Source: an uncultured Clostridia bacterium
Lineage (GTDB): Bacteria; Bacillota_A; Clostridia; Christensenellales; Aristaeellaceae
DNA: 5,830 nt
Direction: 5' to 3'
Assembly (NCBI GenBank): GCA_947165745.1
Contig: CAMVBO010000128.1
Span: forward strand, 1-5,830
Made by a program: the position numbers and the translations under genes. The notes under the pieces are model-generated. The model ran no database searches, was not told where the DNA came from, and saw only the letters and a list, made by a program, of their open reading frames with translations. Numbering within the stretch: the stretch's first letter is position 1; every line of letters begins with the position of its first letter. Shown here one piece after another: positions 1 through 5,607 of this stretch.

Positions 1-357
1 GTGCATCAGGTAAAAGTCGATGTGGTCAGTCTGCAGCTTTTTAAGCTCCTCGTCCAGCAGCGCCTGCATCTCCTCGCGATTGTGCACGTACTCCATGGGC
101 ATCTTGGTGGCAATGGTCACGCGATCGCGATAGCCGTCCCGCAGCGCCTTGCCCAGCACGATCTCGCTGGTGCGGTCCAGGTACACGTAGGCGGTGTCCA
201 GATAGGTCACGCCGCCGTCGATGGCCCGGCGGATGAGGGAAATGGCCTTCTGCTCGTCGATGATGGTGTCGCCGGACGCTTGGCCGTTGAAGCGCATGCA
301 GCCCAGGCCGAAGGCCGAGCCCTTAATGCCCAATTTGCCGAATTCGCGGTATTTCAT
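1..357 (-). CDS. Aldo/keto reductase, N-terminal 119 residues (cut by the left window edge)
   Basis: NAD(P)H-dependent oxidoreductase of the aldo/keto reductase superfamily, a cytosolic TIM barrel that reduces aldehydes/ketones or oxidises sugar alcohols. The visible part starts MKYREFGKLGIKGSAFGLGC, the usual family opening. The catalytic tetrad can be placed: Asp54 and Tyr59 in the LDTAYVY segment, Lys85 in IATKMP, and His119 in DHIDFYLMH, which is the last codon in the window. The C-terminal half, with the cofactor-binding end and any extra ferredoxin-like domain found in some clostridial members, lies outside. The ATG is preceded by a strong GAGGAGGAA site (364-372) at good spacing. It follows the isomerase-like gene by 24 bases with no terminator between, so the two are probably co-transcribed. 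Family assignment is secure; the substrate cannot be deduced. Confidence 0.93.
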   Translation of the reverse strand, partial: MKYREFGKLGIKGSAFGLGCMRFNGQASGDTIIDEQKAISLIRRAIDGGVTYLDTAYVYLDRTSEIVLGKALRDGYRDRVTIATKMPMEYVHNREEMQALLDEELKKLQTDHIDFYLMH

Positions 358-381
358 GGGGTGTTCCTCCTCAATCTATTA

Positions 382-1224
382 CTATATCTGTACGCCGGCC
401 CGCTCCGCCGCGGCGGCCAAGCAATCATAGGCGGCGGCGTATTCCTCCGCGCTGTCCATGTGCTCCAGCAGCACCGGCGCGTCCTCCGGCAGGTACCGAT
501 CGATAATCCGCAGCACCGCCGCGAAATCCAGCGTCCCCTGTCCCGGCGCGCACTCCTCCAGGATGGTGGTCAGGCGGGTGGGATGCATGCGGCTGTCCTT
601 GATGTGGGTGCTCCGGATCCAGGGCGCCAGCTTCTCAAAGCAGGCGGCGATGAAGCCCTCCGCGTCCAGGTAGCGCCGGGGGCAGTTGATCATGTTCACA
701 AAGTCCATATGGGCGGCGAACTGGCGCCGGTCCACGTCCCGGATCAGCTTCTCGTATTCCTCCGGCCCGTCCGGCACCATCCAGGGCATGGGCTCGATGC
801 AATAGCAGGCCCACCGGGGCTGCGCGGCGTCGATGATCGAACGGATGGAGTCGATGATCCTCTCGTAGGTCTCCCCGGTGAAGTTGCTCGGGTCGGCGGC
901 GTCCCAGCCCGCGGCGCTGGCCGTGCCCACGATGTTCACACAGCATGGAATGTCCCACTCGTCCGCCATGGCCAGCTGGCCCACGGCGTAATCCATGGCC
1001 GCCTTCGCGGCGATCGGGTCCGGGTCAAAGGGGTTTTTCCACACGCCCGCCTCCGCGATGACCACGTCGTTGCGCTTGCAGACGCCCACCAGCCGGCGAA
1101 TCTCCTCCGACGGCGTGCGGCAGTCAAAGGGCGCGGTGATTGCCCGGAACCGGGACGCGCGCAGCAGCGCTTCCCACTCCCCGAGGGTATTCCAGTTTCC
1201 TACAACGGTGCCTCCCAGGCGCAT
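382..1224 (-). CDS. Sugar phosphate isomerase/epimerase-like TIM-barrel protein (xylose isomerase-like / AP endonuclease 2 family)
   Basis: 280-residue protein of the xylose isomerase-like TIM-barrel family, whose characterised members are metal-dependent sugar, keto-sugar or inositol-derivative isomerases, epimerases and dehydratases. Length is normal for a complete member. Probable metal ligands fall where the family has them: Glu144 in CIEPMPW, Asp174 in AAHMDFVNM, His207 in THIKDS and Glu254 in LLEHM near the C-terminus. A PGQGTLDF segment (227-234) before the last barrel strand is also typical. No signal peptide or membrane segment is seen, so it should be cytosolic. The ATG at 1224 is chosen because AGGAG (plus-strand 1234-1238) lies 9 bases upstream and a promoter lies just beyond. 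It is the first gene of an operon with the downstream aldo/keto reductase, suggesting linked isomerisation and oxidoreduction of one carbohydrate or polyol. The substrate is unknown; names such as IolE or hydroxypyruvate isomerase would be over-calls. Confidence 0.88.
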   Translation of the reverse strand: MRLGGTVVGNWNTLGEWEALLRASRFRAITAPFDCRTPSEEIRRLVGVCKRNDVVIAEAGVWKNPFDPDPIAAKAAMDYAVGQLAMADEWDIPCCVNIVGTASAAGWDAADPSNFTGETYERIIDSIRSIIDAAQPRWACYCIEPMPWMVPDGPEEYEKLIRDVDRRQFAAHMDFVNMINCPRRYLDAEGFIAACFEKLAPWIRSTHIKDSRMHPTRLTTILEECAPGQGTLDFAAVLRIIDRYLPEDAPVLLEHMDSAEEYAAAYDCLAAAAERAGVQI

Positions 1225-1248
1225 GCGGCCTCACTCCTCTCTGGCTTT

Positions 1249-1277
1249 ATTATACATATTTAAAAAGGCACAAACAA
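1249..1277 (-). promoter_or_regulatory. Sigma-A-type promoter for the isomerase/aldo-keto reductase operon
   Basis: Read on the minus strand, a perfect TATAAT (1249-1254) is preceded by TTGTTT (1272-1277) with exactly 17 bases between. The spacer is A/T-rich in an otherwise G+C-rich region. The expected transcription start near 1242 would give a leader of about 18 bases that still contains the AGGAG site at 1234-1238, consistent with the chosen ATG. The -35 box matches the consensus only at TTG, so an activator could be involved, but no clear operator is seen. Confidence 0.65.
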
Positions 1278-1328
1278 CAGTTTAACGTATGATATGAGGA
1301 TAGATCAATAAATGGTGAGCATTGTTCA

Positions 1329-1357
1329 TTGAATTGACGGGCCGCCGGATGTATTTT
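1329..1357 (+). promoter_or_regulatory. Candidate promoter for the MATE transporter gene
   Basis: TTGAAT (1329-1334) and TATTTT (1352-1357) are separated by 17 bases, giving four matches of six in each box and a predicted start about 45 bases upstream of the ATG. It is the best sigma-A-like pair found in the 185-base gap on this strand, but both boxes are imperfect. An alternative lies in the A/T-rich stretch near 1374-1386 (AAATAATAATG). Treat it as a weak prediction. Confidence 0.35.
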
Positions 1358-1409
1358 TGTAGGGCTGCACATTGGAAATAATAATGACGGGAAGAGGAAC
1401 GGAAGCACC

Positions 1410-2750
1410 ATGGCGCGAAACAGAACCATGAACATGACCGAAGGGCGGCCCATCCGGCTGCTGGCGGTTTTCGCCCTGCCGCTGTTGATCGGCAATCTGT
1501 TCCAACAGGCCTACAACATCGCCGATTCCGTCATCGTGGGGCAGTTCATCGGCGCCGACGCGCTGGCGGCAGTGGGCGCCACGGGCTCCATCACGTTCCT
1601 GTTTTTCTCCGTCTGCAACGGCATCTCCTCCGGCGGCGGCATCGTCACCGCCCAGTATTTCGGCGCGCAGGATCACAGCCGGGTGAAGCGCGCCATCGCC
1701 AATTCAGCATACATCATGTTCGCCACCACCCTGTTCATGGGCGGCCTGGCCTTTTTGCTGACGCCCACGGCCCTTCGGCTGCTGGGCACCCCGGAGGACA
1801 TACTGCCCGACGCCATCACCTATATGCGCATGAGCTGCCTGAGCGTGCCGCTGATCGGCGTTTACAACTACTCCGCCTCCATGCTGCGGGCGCTGGGCGA
1901 TTCCCGCACGCCGCTGATCTTCCTGGTGGTGTCGTGCCTTTTGAACGTGTGCATGGATCTGATCTTCGTGCGGGTGTTTCACCTGGGCGTGTTCGGCGCG
2001 GCGCTGGCCACGACGCTGGCCCAGATGATCGCGGGCATCGGCTGCCTGATCTTCGCGCTGCGCACCAACCCCTATTTCATGCTGAGCCGCCAGGAGCGGG
2101 CCTTTGACCGCCAGATTGCGGGCCGCGCCGTGCGGCTGGGCCTGCCGCTGGCGCTGCAGTGGTCGATGATCGCCGTGTCCACCACGGCGCTGCAAAGCGT
2201 GGTCAACGGCTTCGGCACCGCCGCCGTGGCGGCCTTCACCGCCACCACCCGGGTGGAACAGCTGACTCAGCAGCCCTTCGGCTCGCTGAGCATGGCGCTG
2301 TCCACCTTCGCGGGGCAGAACTTCGGCGCGAAGCGGCTGGACCGGGTGCGCACGGGACTGCGGGAGAGTTTGCTGGCCATGGCGCTGTTCTCGGTGGCGA
2401 TGCTGGGGATCATGCAGCTGCTGGGCGGCAGGATCATCGCCGTGTTCGTCAGCGAACCGGAGGTCATCGCCCTGGGCGGCAGGGCCATCCGGCTGACCAG
2501 CTGGTTTTACGTGTTCCTGGGCACCATTTACATGACGAGGGGCACGCTCAACGGTGTGGGCGACGCGATGTTCTCGTTCATCAACGGCGTGATCGAAATG
2601 CTGTGCCGCATATTCCTGCCCATGGGGCTGATGCTGATCCCCTCCGTGGGCGTGTGGGCCATCTGGTGGACGGCGGGGCTCACCTGGGCCGTCAGCGCGC
2701 TGTTCTGCGTGCTCCGGTATCTGTGGTGGAGGCGCAGGCGCGTGCGGTGA
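1410..2750 (+). CDS. MATE family efflux transporter
   Basis: 446-residue integral membrane protein of the multidrug and toxic compound extrusion family, which exports cationic drugs, dyes or metabolites across the cytoplasmic membrane by H+ or Na+ antiport. Family length (about 440-460) and the pattern of twelve hydrophobic segments fit. The opening has the characteristic PLLIGNLFQQAYNIADSVIV (residues 24-43) with GADALAAVGA just after, and the GGGIVTAQYFGA block follows near residue 80. The second MatE repeat begins about residue 240 (LGLPLALQWSM) and contains an equivalent STFAGQNFGAKR block near 300. The tail is strongly basic (WWRRRRVR), as expected for a cytoplasmic end. The ATG at 1410 has AGAGGA (1393-1398) 11 bases upstream; ATGs at codons 7 and 9 have no comparable site. 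It is monocistronic, divergent from the isomerase operon and convergent with the AraC-type gene. The exported compound cannot be inferred. Confidence 0.93.
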   Translation: MARNRTMNMTEGRPIRLLAVFALPLLIGNLFQQAYNIADSVIVGQFIGADALAAVGATGSITFLFFSVCNGISSGGGIVTAQYFGAQDHSRVKRAIANSAYIMFATTLFMGGLAFLLTPTALRLLGTPEDILPDAITYMRMSCLSVPLIGVYNYSASMLRALGDSRTPLIFLVVSCLLNVCMDLIFVRVFHLGVFGAALATTLAQMIAGIGCLIFALRTNPYFMLSRQERAFDRQIAGRAVRLGLPLALQWSMIAVSTTALQSVVNGFGTAAVAAFTATTRVEQLTQQPFGSLSMALSTFAGQNFGAKRLDRVRTGLRESLLAMALFSVAMLGIMQLLGGRIIAVFVSEPEVIALGGRAIRLTSWFYVFLGTIYMTRGTLNGVGDAMFSFINGVIEMLCRIFLPMGLMLIPSVGVWAIWWTAGLTWAVSALFCVLRYLWWRRRRVR

Positions 2751-2793
2751 GATCGACGAGGGCGGCTCATGCCTTTCTCAAACAAGAGACGGA

Positions 2794-2861
2794 AAAGATC
2801 CTTCGCTTTGCTCAGGATGACAGACACGTTGGTGTCATCCTGAGCAAAGCGAAGGATCTTT
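2794..2861. terminator. Perfect 29-bp inverted repeat, likely bidirectional terminator or dispersed palindromic repeat
   Basis: Arms 2794-2822 and 2833-2861 are exact reverse complements, 29 of 29 bases, around the 10-base loop GACACGTTGG. The right arm contains TCATCCTGAGCAAAGCGAAG. It lies in the 133-base gap between two convergent genes, where a shared terminator is expected. The T-tracts are short on both strands (CTTTATT on plus, CTTTTCC on minus), so it is not a textbook intrinsic terminator. The arm is much longer than termination needs and resembles, from memory, a palindromic repeat scattered through many bacterial genomes. It may therefore be an inserted REP/MITE-like element that has taken over terminator or 3'-end stabiliser duty. 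The loop flank can also form a small competing hairpin, GACAC-GTTG-GTGTC (2823-2836). Confidence 0.8.
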
Positions 2862-2883
2862 ATTCATGGAACCGGGAACGGCA

Positions 2884-3642
2884 TCACTCCCCGTTCTCCT
2901 TGCGAAACTGCCCCGGGGCCACGCCGCACAGGCGGCGGAACTGGCGGGAGAAGTGCTCCGGGTTGTTGTAGCCGCAAATGGCGGCGATCTCCAGCACCCG
3001 CATATTGGTGTGGGTCAGGTAATCCTTGGCCAGGCGCACCCGGCTGGCGATCACGTCGTCCATGCAGGAGACGCCGAACTGGCGCTTGTACAGCAGCTGC
3101 AGGTACCCGGCGCTGATGTGCAGCTGTTCGGCCATGGCGGCCACGTTCCAGGGCCGGCCGGGCTGGTTGTTGATCCGCCGGCGCAGGGCCAGCAGCTCCC
3201 GGCGATAGTCCGGCTCCTCCGGGTGCACGATGTCGCCCCGCAGCTTATGGAACAGCACCGACATCAGCTGCGCCTCCACCGTCTCATAGCTGCGCTGCAT
3301 GTGCTCCCAGGTCAGCAGCCGGAACAGGCTGTGGCAGTATTCCGGGTCCGACACGGGAAAGGGCGTGGCCAGCAGCGGAAACTGGGTCACATAGGTCTCG
3401 TCCGAATCGAATATGATCCAGTCGTTGCCGTAGCTGGCCTCGCAGGCCCCGTAGTGAATCCGGGAATCCGGCGCGAAAAGCGCGGCGTGGTTCGCGGGGA
3501 ACACCTGGCTGGTCTCCCCCGTCCAGAACCGCGCCCGGGTGTGGGTCAGGATCAGCAGATAATAGCCGTGGCGCTCCGGCACGTCGTAGACGAAATCCGC
3601 CGGGTGCACGGCGTCATAGCCGATCATCCGTATCCGGTCCAT
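2884..3642 (-). CDS. AraC family transcriptional regulator
   Basis: 252-residue DNA-binding regulator with the usual two-part layout. Residues about 25-90 form a beta-rich N-terminal part resembling the AraC-type cupin effector-binding domain, including the FAPDSRIHYG segment. Residues about 150-248 hold the two helix-turn-helix units: WNVAAMAEQLHISAGYLQLL (165-184) and RVLEIAAICGYNNPEHFSRQ (215-234), followed by the conserved FRRLCGVAPGQFRK ending. Members usually activate transcription in response to a small molecule. The ATG at 3642 lies only 3 bases after the GtrA-like stop codon and has no clear Shine-Dalgarno sequence, so translation is probably coupled to that gene. An in-frame ATG at codon 6 is possible but no better supported. 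As the last gene of the acyltransferase operon it may control that operon's promoter or the divergent flavin reductase; this is inference. Effector and targets are unknown. Confidence 0.92.
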   Translation of the reverse strand: MDRIRMIGYDAVHPADFVYDVPERHGYYLLILTHTRARFWTGETSQVFPANHAALFAPDSRIHYGACEASYGNDWIIFDSDETYVTQFPLLATPFPVSDPEYCHSLFRLLTWEHMQRSYETVEAQLMSVLFHKLRGDIVHPEEPDYRRELLALRRRINNQPGRPWNVAAMAEQLHISAGYLQLLYKRQFGVSCMDDVIASRVRLAKDYLTHTNMRVLEIAAICGYNNPEHFSRQFRRLCGVAPGQFRKENGE

Positions 3643-3645
3643 GGG

Positions 3646-4041
3646 TTATTTGCGGGTATCCAGCGACTTGCCGAACACGAAGTAGCGCTGATACAGGAAT
3701 TCCGTGACGAAGTTCAACAGCATGTTCGTTCCGGTGGCCAGGTACTCGTTCCAGCCCAGCGAGGTGGTGAGCCAGTGCTCCAGCGCCGTGGAAAGCGGCG
3801 TGAACACGGCGTAAAACGCGGCCACCTTCAGCATCGCGATGGGCACATTGGCCAAGGACTTGAACGTGAACCGCCGGTTCAGCGTGAAGTTCCACAGCAC
3901 CGACAGCACCAGCGCCACCAAATAGCTGATCCAGTAGGGCAGGTGAAACACCTCGTTGAGCAGCGCGAACGCGCCGATCTCGATCAGCCCCGCGCTGACG
4001 GAGAAGAACGCGAATTTCGCCATACGGGTAAACTCCTTCAT
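3646..4041 (-). CDS. GtrA family small membrane protein
   Basis: 131-residue, four-helix membrane protein of the GtrA/DPMS family, whose members are thought to help flip or deliver lipid-linked sugars (for example undecaprenyl-phosphate glucose) across the membrane. Hydrophobic segments fall near residues 10-30, 35-54, 68-85 and 97-115. Two characteristic repeats are clear: NFTLNRRFTFK (51-61), between helices 2 and 3, and NFVTEFLYQRYFVFGK (110-125), at the end of helix 4. The ATG at 4041 overlaps the upstream stop as ATGA, mirroring the junction one gene upstream, and leaves the few residues before KFAFFS expected for the family. A second start, ATG at 4023, has a better AAGGAG site and would give 125 residues; a GTG at 4050 also exists in frame. 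No glycosyltransferase is encoded nearby, unlike the classical gtr clusters, so its partner may be the PAP2 or acyltransferase product. Confidence 0.87.
   Translation of the reverse strand: MKEFTRMAKFAFFSVSAGLIEIGAFALLNEVFHLPYWISYLVALVLSVLWNFTLNRRFTFKSLANVPIAMLKVAAFYAVFTPLSTALEHWLTTSLGWNEYLATGTNMLLNFVTEFLYQRYFVFGKSLDTRK
4033..4038 (-). promoter_or_regulatory. Strong AAGGAG site inside the GtrA reading frame, supporting an alternative start at 4023
   Basis: On the minus strand AAGGAG lies 9 bases upstream of the in-frame ATG at 4023, a better ribosome binding site than anything before the ATG at 4041. It could initiate the shorter GtrA form, or simply strengthen reinitiation at the ATGA overlap. 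Which start is used decides whether the N-terminal MKEFTR is present. Confidence 0.5.
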
Positions 4042-4724
4042 GGATTCCACTTCCCTTCAATCCAGCGGTTCAACCGCGTCTTGCCAAACACCTGCAGTTC
4101 CGCCAACAGTCCCACGGGGATCGCGGCGGCGATGTCCACCACCGAGTGCTGCTTCACGAAAGCCGTGGAGATGGAGATCATCACGGCGGAAAAGATCATA
4201 AACGCCTTCCACGCGCCGTTGCCGTCCCGCGCCCGGCACCACACCGAGGCGATGCCCAAGGAATAGGCCACGTGCAGCGACGGACACACGCCGGTGGGCG
4301 TGTCGAAGGAATAGATAAAGGCCGCCAGCCGGGTGAGCAGGTTATCCCGTTCAAAGACCTCCGGCCGCCCCAGCTGGATGCTGGGATAGACGATGTAGGT
4401 CAGCATCGCCACGGCCTGGGTGATCATAATGTAAATCTGCAGGCGGCGGAACGAGCGCAAATCGTACAGCAAAAAGTACAGCAGCGACCCCACCAGCAGC
4501 ACGTACCAGTAGCAGTAGAAGATCAAAAAGCCCTCCTGAAAGGGAATCAGATCGTCCAGCGCGCAGTGGATCACGTGGCAGCGGCTGACCGGGATCAGGT
4601 TTTCCGTGATGAAGTACAGCACGAGATAGATCAGCCAGCCGCCCAGCAGCTTGAGGTGCTCAAACCGGGGCTCGTCCAGTCTGGAGAGCCGGAATTCGCG
4701 GTAGTCGACGACGGGTTTCCTCAT
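4038..4724 (-). CDS. PAP2 family membrane phosphatase/transferase (Aur1/Ipt-like subgroup)
   Basis: 228-residue multi-spanning protein of the type 2 phosphatidic acid phosphatase superfamily, which acts on lipid phosphates such as phosphatidate or undecaprenyl pyrophosphate, or transfers phospho-head-groups as in the inositolphosphotransferase branch. Hydrophobic segments lie near residues 28-45, 64-87, 96-113, 150-163, 174-190 and 197-212. Active-site motifs are visible: QLGRP (117-121) for the KxxxxxxRP element with the lysine not evident, CPSLHVAYS (148-156) for PSGH with His151, and STAFVKQHSVVD (186-197) for SRxxxxxHxxxD with His193 and Asp197 kept but Thr for Arg. PSLHV and KQHxxxD are typical of the Aur1/inositolphosphotransferase-like branch. 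The ATG at 4724 overlaps the upstream acyltransferase stop as ATGA and follows GGAGGGGGG at 9 bases. The upstream extension of the open frame overlaps that gene and is not used. Exact substrate is unknown. Confidence 0.85.
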   Translation of the reverse strand: MRKPVVDYREFRLSRLDEPRFEHLKLLGGWLIYLVLYFITENLIPVSRCHVIHCALDDLIPFQEGFLIFYCYWYVLLVGSLLYFLLYDLRSFRRLQIYIMITQAVAMLTYIVYPSIQLGRPEVFERDNLLTRLAAFIYSFDTPTGVCPSLHVAYSLGIASVWCRARDGNGAWKAFMIFSAVMISISTAFVKQHSVVDIAAAIPVGLLAELQVFGKTRLNRWIEGKWNP

Positions 4725-5479
4725 GGCTCGGCGCCCCCCTCCGGCCGGTTGAAGGGGTAATCCTTCTTCGGAAGGTTCAGATAGGGCACCACCCGGTGCC
4801 GGGGCAGGGCCTCGCCCATGGCGGTGACGCCGTCCATCAGCGCCAGGCACACCCGGCGGCGCTCTTCCTCCGGCTTGGCGTCGGGATCATAGTCAATCGG
4901 CGGGCCAAAACAGATCTTTCTCAGATTCGGGGCCACATACATGGGCACGAAGGCCAGCTTTTCGCCGCTCTGGCGGGCATACATGCGCCCGAGGGCGATG
5001 AAGTGGTCCTGGAATTCATAGATGATGTTGTTGTGGGGCGTCGGGCACTCTGGGAAGATCACGATGCGCGCGCCCTCCGACAGCTTCGCCAGCGACTGGC
5101 GGAAGGTGGTCATCAGACGGACGTCCCGATAGACGCCGATGCAGTGGGCGTTGTTGAACACCGCCACCGAGATGGGCGCGATGAGGTAGGACAGTATCCT
5201 GTAAAGCCAGCGCACGCTCCTGGGCTTGGAGGACCAGAAGTCCCGATAGGCATAGTCGGGCACTTCCTTCAGGCGCATCATTTCGCCGTTGCACCAGATG
5301 GCGCGGTCAAAGGGCAGGTACAGCTCGCAGAAGACGGGGCCGTGCATCTGGCAATGATTGCCCACCAGCACACAGGGGCCTTCCGGCAGGTTTTCCAGGC
5401 CCTCGAGATCGGGCCGAGGGAAGAACAGCCGCGCCAACGCGCAGGCCGCCAGATACACCCAATAGCCCAGTTTCTTCAT
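4721..5479 (-). CDS. PlsC-like lysophospholipid acyltransferase family protein with altered catalytic box
   Basis: 252-residue protein of the PlsC/LPLAT acyltransferase superfamily, which transfers acyl chains to glycerophospholipids or other lipid acceptors at the inner membrane face. A hydrophobic stretch at residues 5-20 probably anchors the N-terminus. The block I region is VLVGNHCQMHGPVF (37-50): His42 is present, but the position five residues later, normally the catalytic-dyad Asp of H-x4-D, is Gly47. Block III is recognisable as IVIFPECPTPHN (139-150), with Cys where Gly usually follows FPE, and block IV as AFVPMYVAP (176-184). Activity and acceptor are thus uncertain. Three in-frame ATGs exist. 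The one at 5527 lies upstream of the -10 box. The one at 5503 would sit almost at the transcription start. The one at 5479 has GGGAGG 10 bases upstream and opens MKKLGYWVYL, so it is preferred. First gene of the four-gene operon. Confidence 0.82.
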   Translation of the reverse strand: MKKLGYWVYLAACALARLFFPRPDLEGLENLPEGPCVLVGNHCQMHGPVFCELYLPFDRAIWCNGEMMRLKEVPDYAYRDFWSSKPRSVRWLYRILSYLIAPISVAVFNNAHCIGVYRDVRLMTTFRQSLAKLSEGARIVIFPECPTPHNNIIYEFQDHFIALGRMYARQSGEKLAFVPMYVAPNLRKICFGPPIDYDPDAKPEEERRRVCLALMDGVTAMGEALPRHRVVPYLNLPKKDYPFNRPEGGAEP

Positions 5480-5489
5480 CGGCTCGCCG

Positions 5490-5495
5490 CCTCCC
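5490..5495 (-). promoter_or_regulatory. Ribosome binding site deciding the acyltransferase start
   Basis: GGGAGG on the minus strand, 10 bases before the ATG at 5479. A second GGGAGG (5510-5515) precedes the ATG at 5503 by 6 bases, but it overlaps the expected transcription start, since the -10 box is at 5516-5521. It would therefore be only partly transcribed from this promoter. Confidence 0.55.
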
Positions 5496-5515
5496 TCGTC
5501 CATTCGTTGCCTCCC

Positions 5516-5543
5516 ATTATAGCACATGCCTGTAAAATGTAAA
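5516..5543 (-). promoter_or_regulatory. Extended -10 promoter of the acyltransferase-PAP2-GtrA-AraC operon
   Basis: Minus-strand TTTACA (5538-5543, five of six matches) and perfect TATAAT (5516-5521) are 16 bases apart, and TGC immediately precedes the -10 hexamer as in extended -10 promoters. Transcription should start near 5509, giving a leader of about 30 bases. This is the best-scoring promoter in the window by eye and implies fairly strong basal expression unless repressed. Confidence 0.72.
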
Positions 5544-5555
5544 ACGCCACGGCGT
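5544..5555. repeat. Small palindrome abutting the -35 box (operator candidate)
   Basis: ACGCC-AC-GGCGT is a perfect 5-bp dyad with a 2-base centre, starting immediately beside the TTTACA -35 box of the leftward operon. Flanking A and T runs (AAAACGCC ... GTGTTTTTT) extend the symmetry imperfectly. The position suits a regulator contacting RNA polymerase. It is short enough to be chance. Confidence 0.35.
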
Positions 5556-5556
5556 G

Positions 5557-5599
5557 TTTTTTGCCGAACGATGCCGGCACATTTTTCGCCGAACGATGC
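5557..5599. repeat. Pair of 18-base direct repeats in the divergent promoter region (regulator-site candidate)
   Basis: TTTTTYGCCGAACGATGC occurs at 5557-5574 and 5582-5599, with one difference (T or C at the sixth base). The start-to-start distance is 25 bases. Both copies lie between the -35 boxes of the two diverging promoters. Tandem half-sites of this kind are typical targets of AraC-family proteins, and one is encoded in the leftward operon, but the pairing is inferred. A TGCCGGCA palindrome (5572-5579) overlaps the end of the first copy. Confidence 0.6.
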
Positions 5600-5607
5600 G
5601 CCGCCCC

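Noticed and set aside
1..1263. 420-codon open frame on the plus strand
   Set aside because: It lies codon-for-codon opposite the aldo/keto reductase and isomerase-like genes, which have clear families, motifs and ribosome binding sites. Its product is rich in His, Gly, Arg and Ala with no recognisable domain, as expected for antisense shadow of G+C-rich genes.
1305..1331. Possible dyad around CAATAAATGG ... TTCATTG in the isomerase/MATE gap
   Set aside because: Only the outer four bases pair cleanly and the interior matches are scattered; not distinguishable from chance in an A/T-rich stretch.
2159..2971. 270-codon plus-strand frame overlapping the end of the MATE gene and the inverted repeat
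   Set aside because: Frame-shifted shadow of the MATE gene; it reads through the hairpin and into antisense of the AraC-type gene with no domain or ribosome binding site.
2866..4266. 466-codon open frame on the plus strand
   Set aside because: Antisense to the AraC-type, GtrA-like and PAP2 genes, spanning their boundaries. The composition is low-complexity (His, Gln, Arg, Gly) and it matches no family.
4725..4850. Upstream in-frame extension of the PAP2 gene
   Set aside because: The extra 42 residues are Gly/Arg/Pro-rich noise overlapping the acyltransferase gene out of frame. The ATG at 4724 has a purine-rich site and the ATGA junction.
5480..5527. Longer N-terminus for the acyltransferase from ATG at 5527 or 5503
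   Set aside because: The ATG at 5527 lies upstream of the -10 box and could not be on the mRNA from that promoter; the one at 5503 would have a leader of only about 6 bases. The 5479 start fits both promoter and ribosome binding site.
4796..5542. 248-codon plus-strand frame opposite the acyltransferase
   Set aside because: Shadow of a well-supported acyltransferase gene; composition is typical of antisense frames.
5541..5562. Rightward intrinsic terminator from the ACGC-CACG-GCGT stem and following T-run
   Set aside because: The stem is only 4-5 bp and no plus-strand gene ends nearby; its place next to a -35 box fits an operator better.
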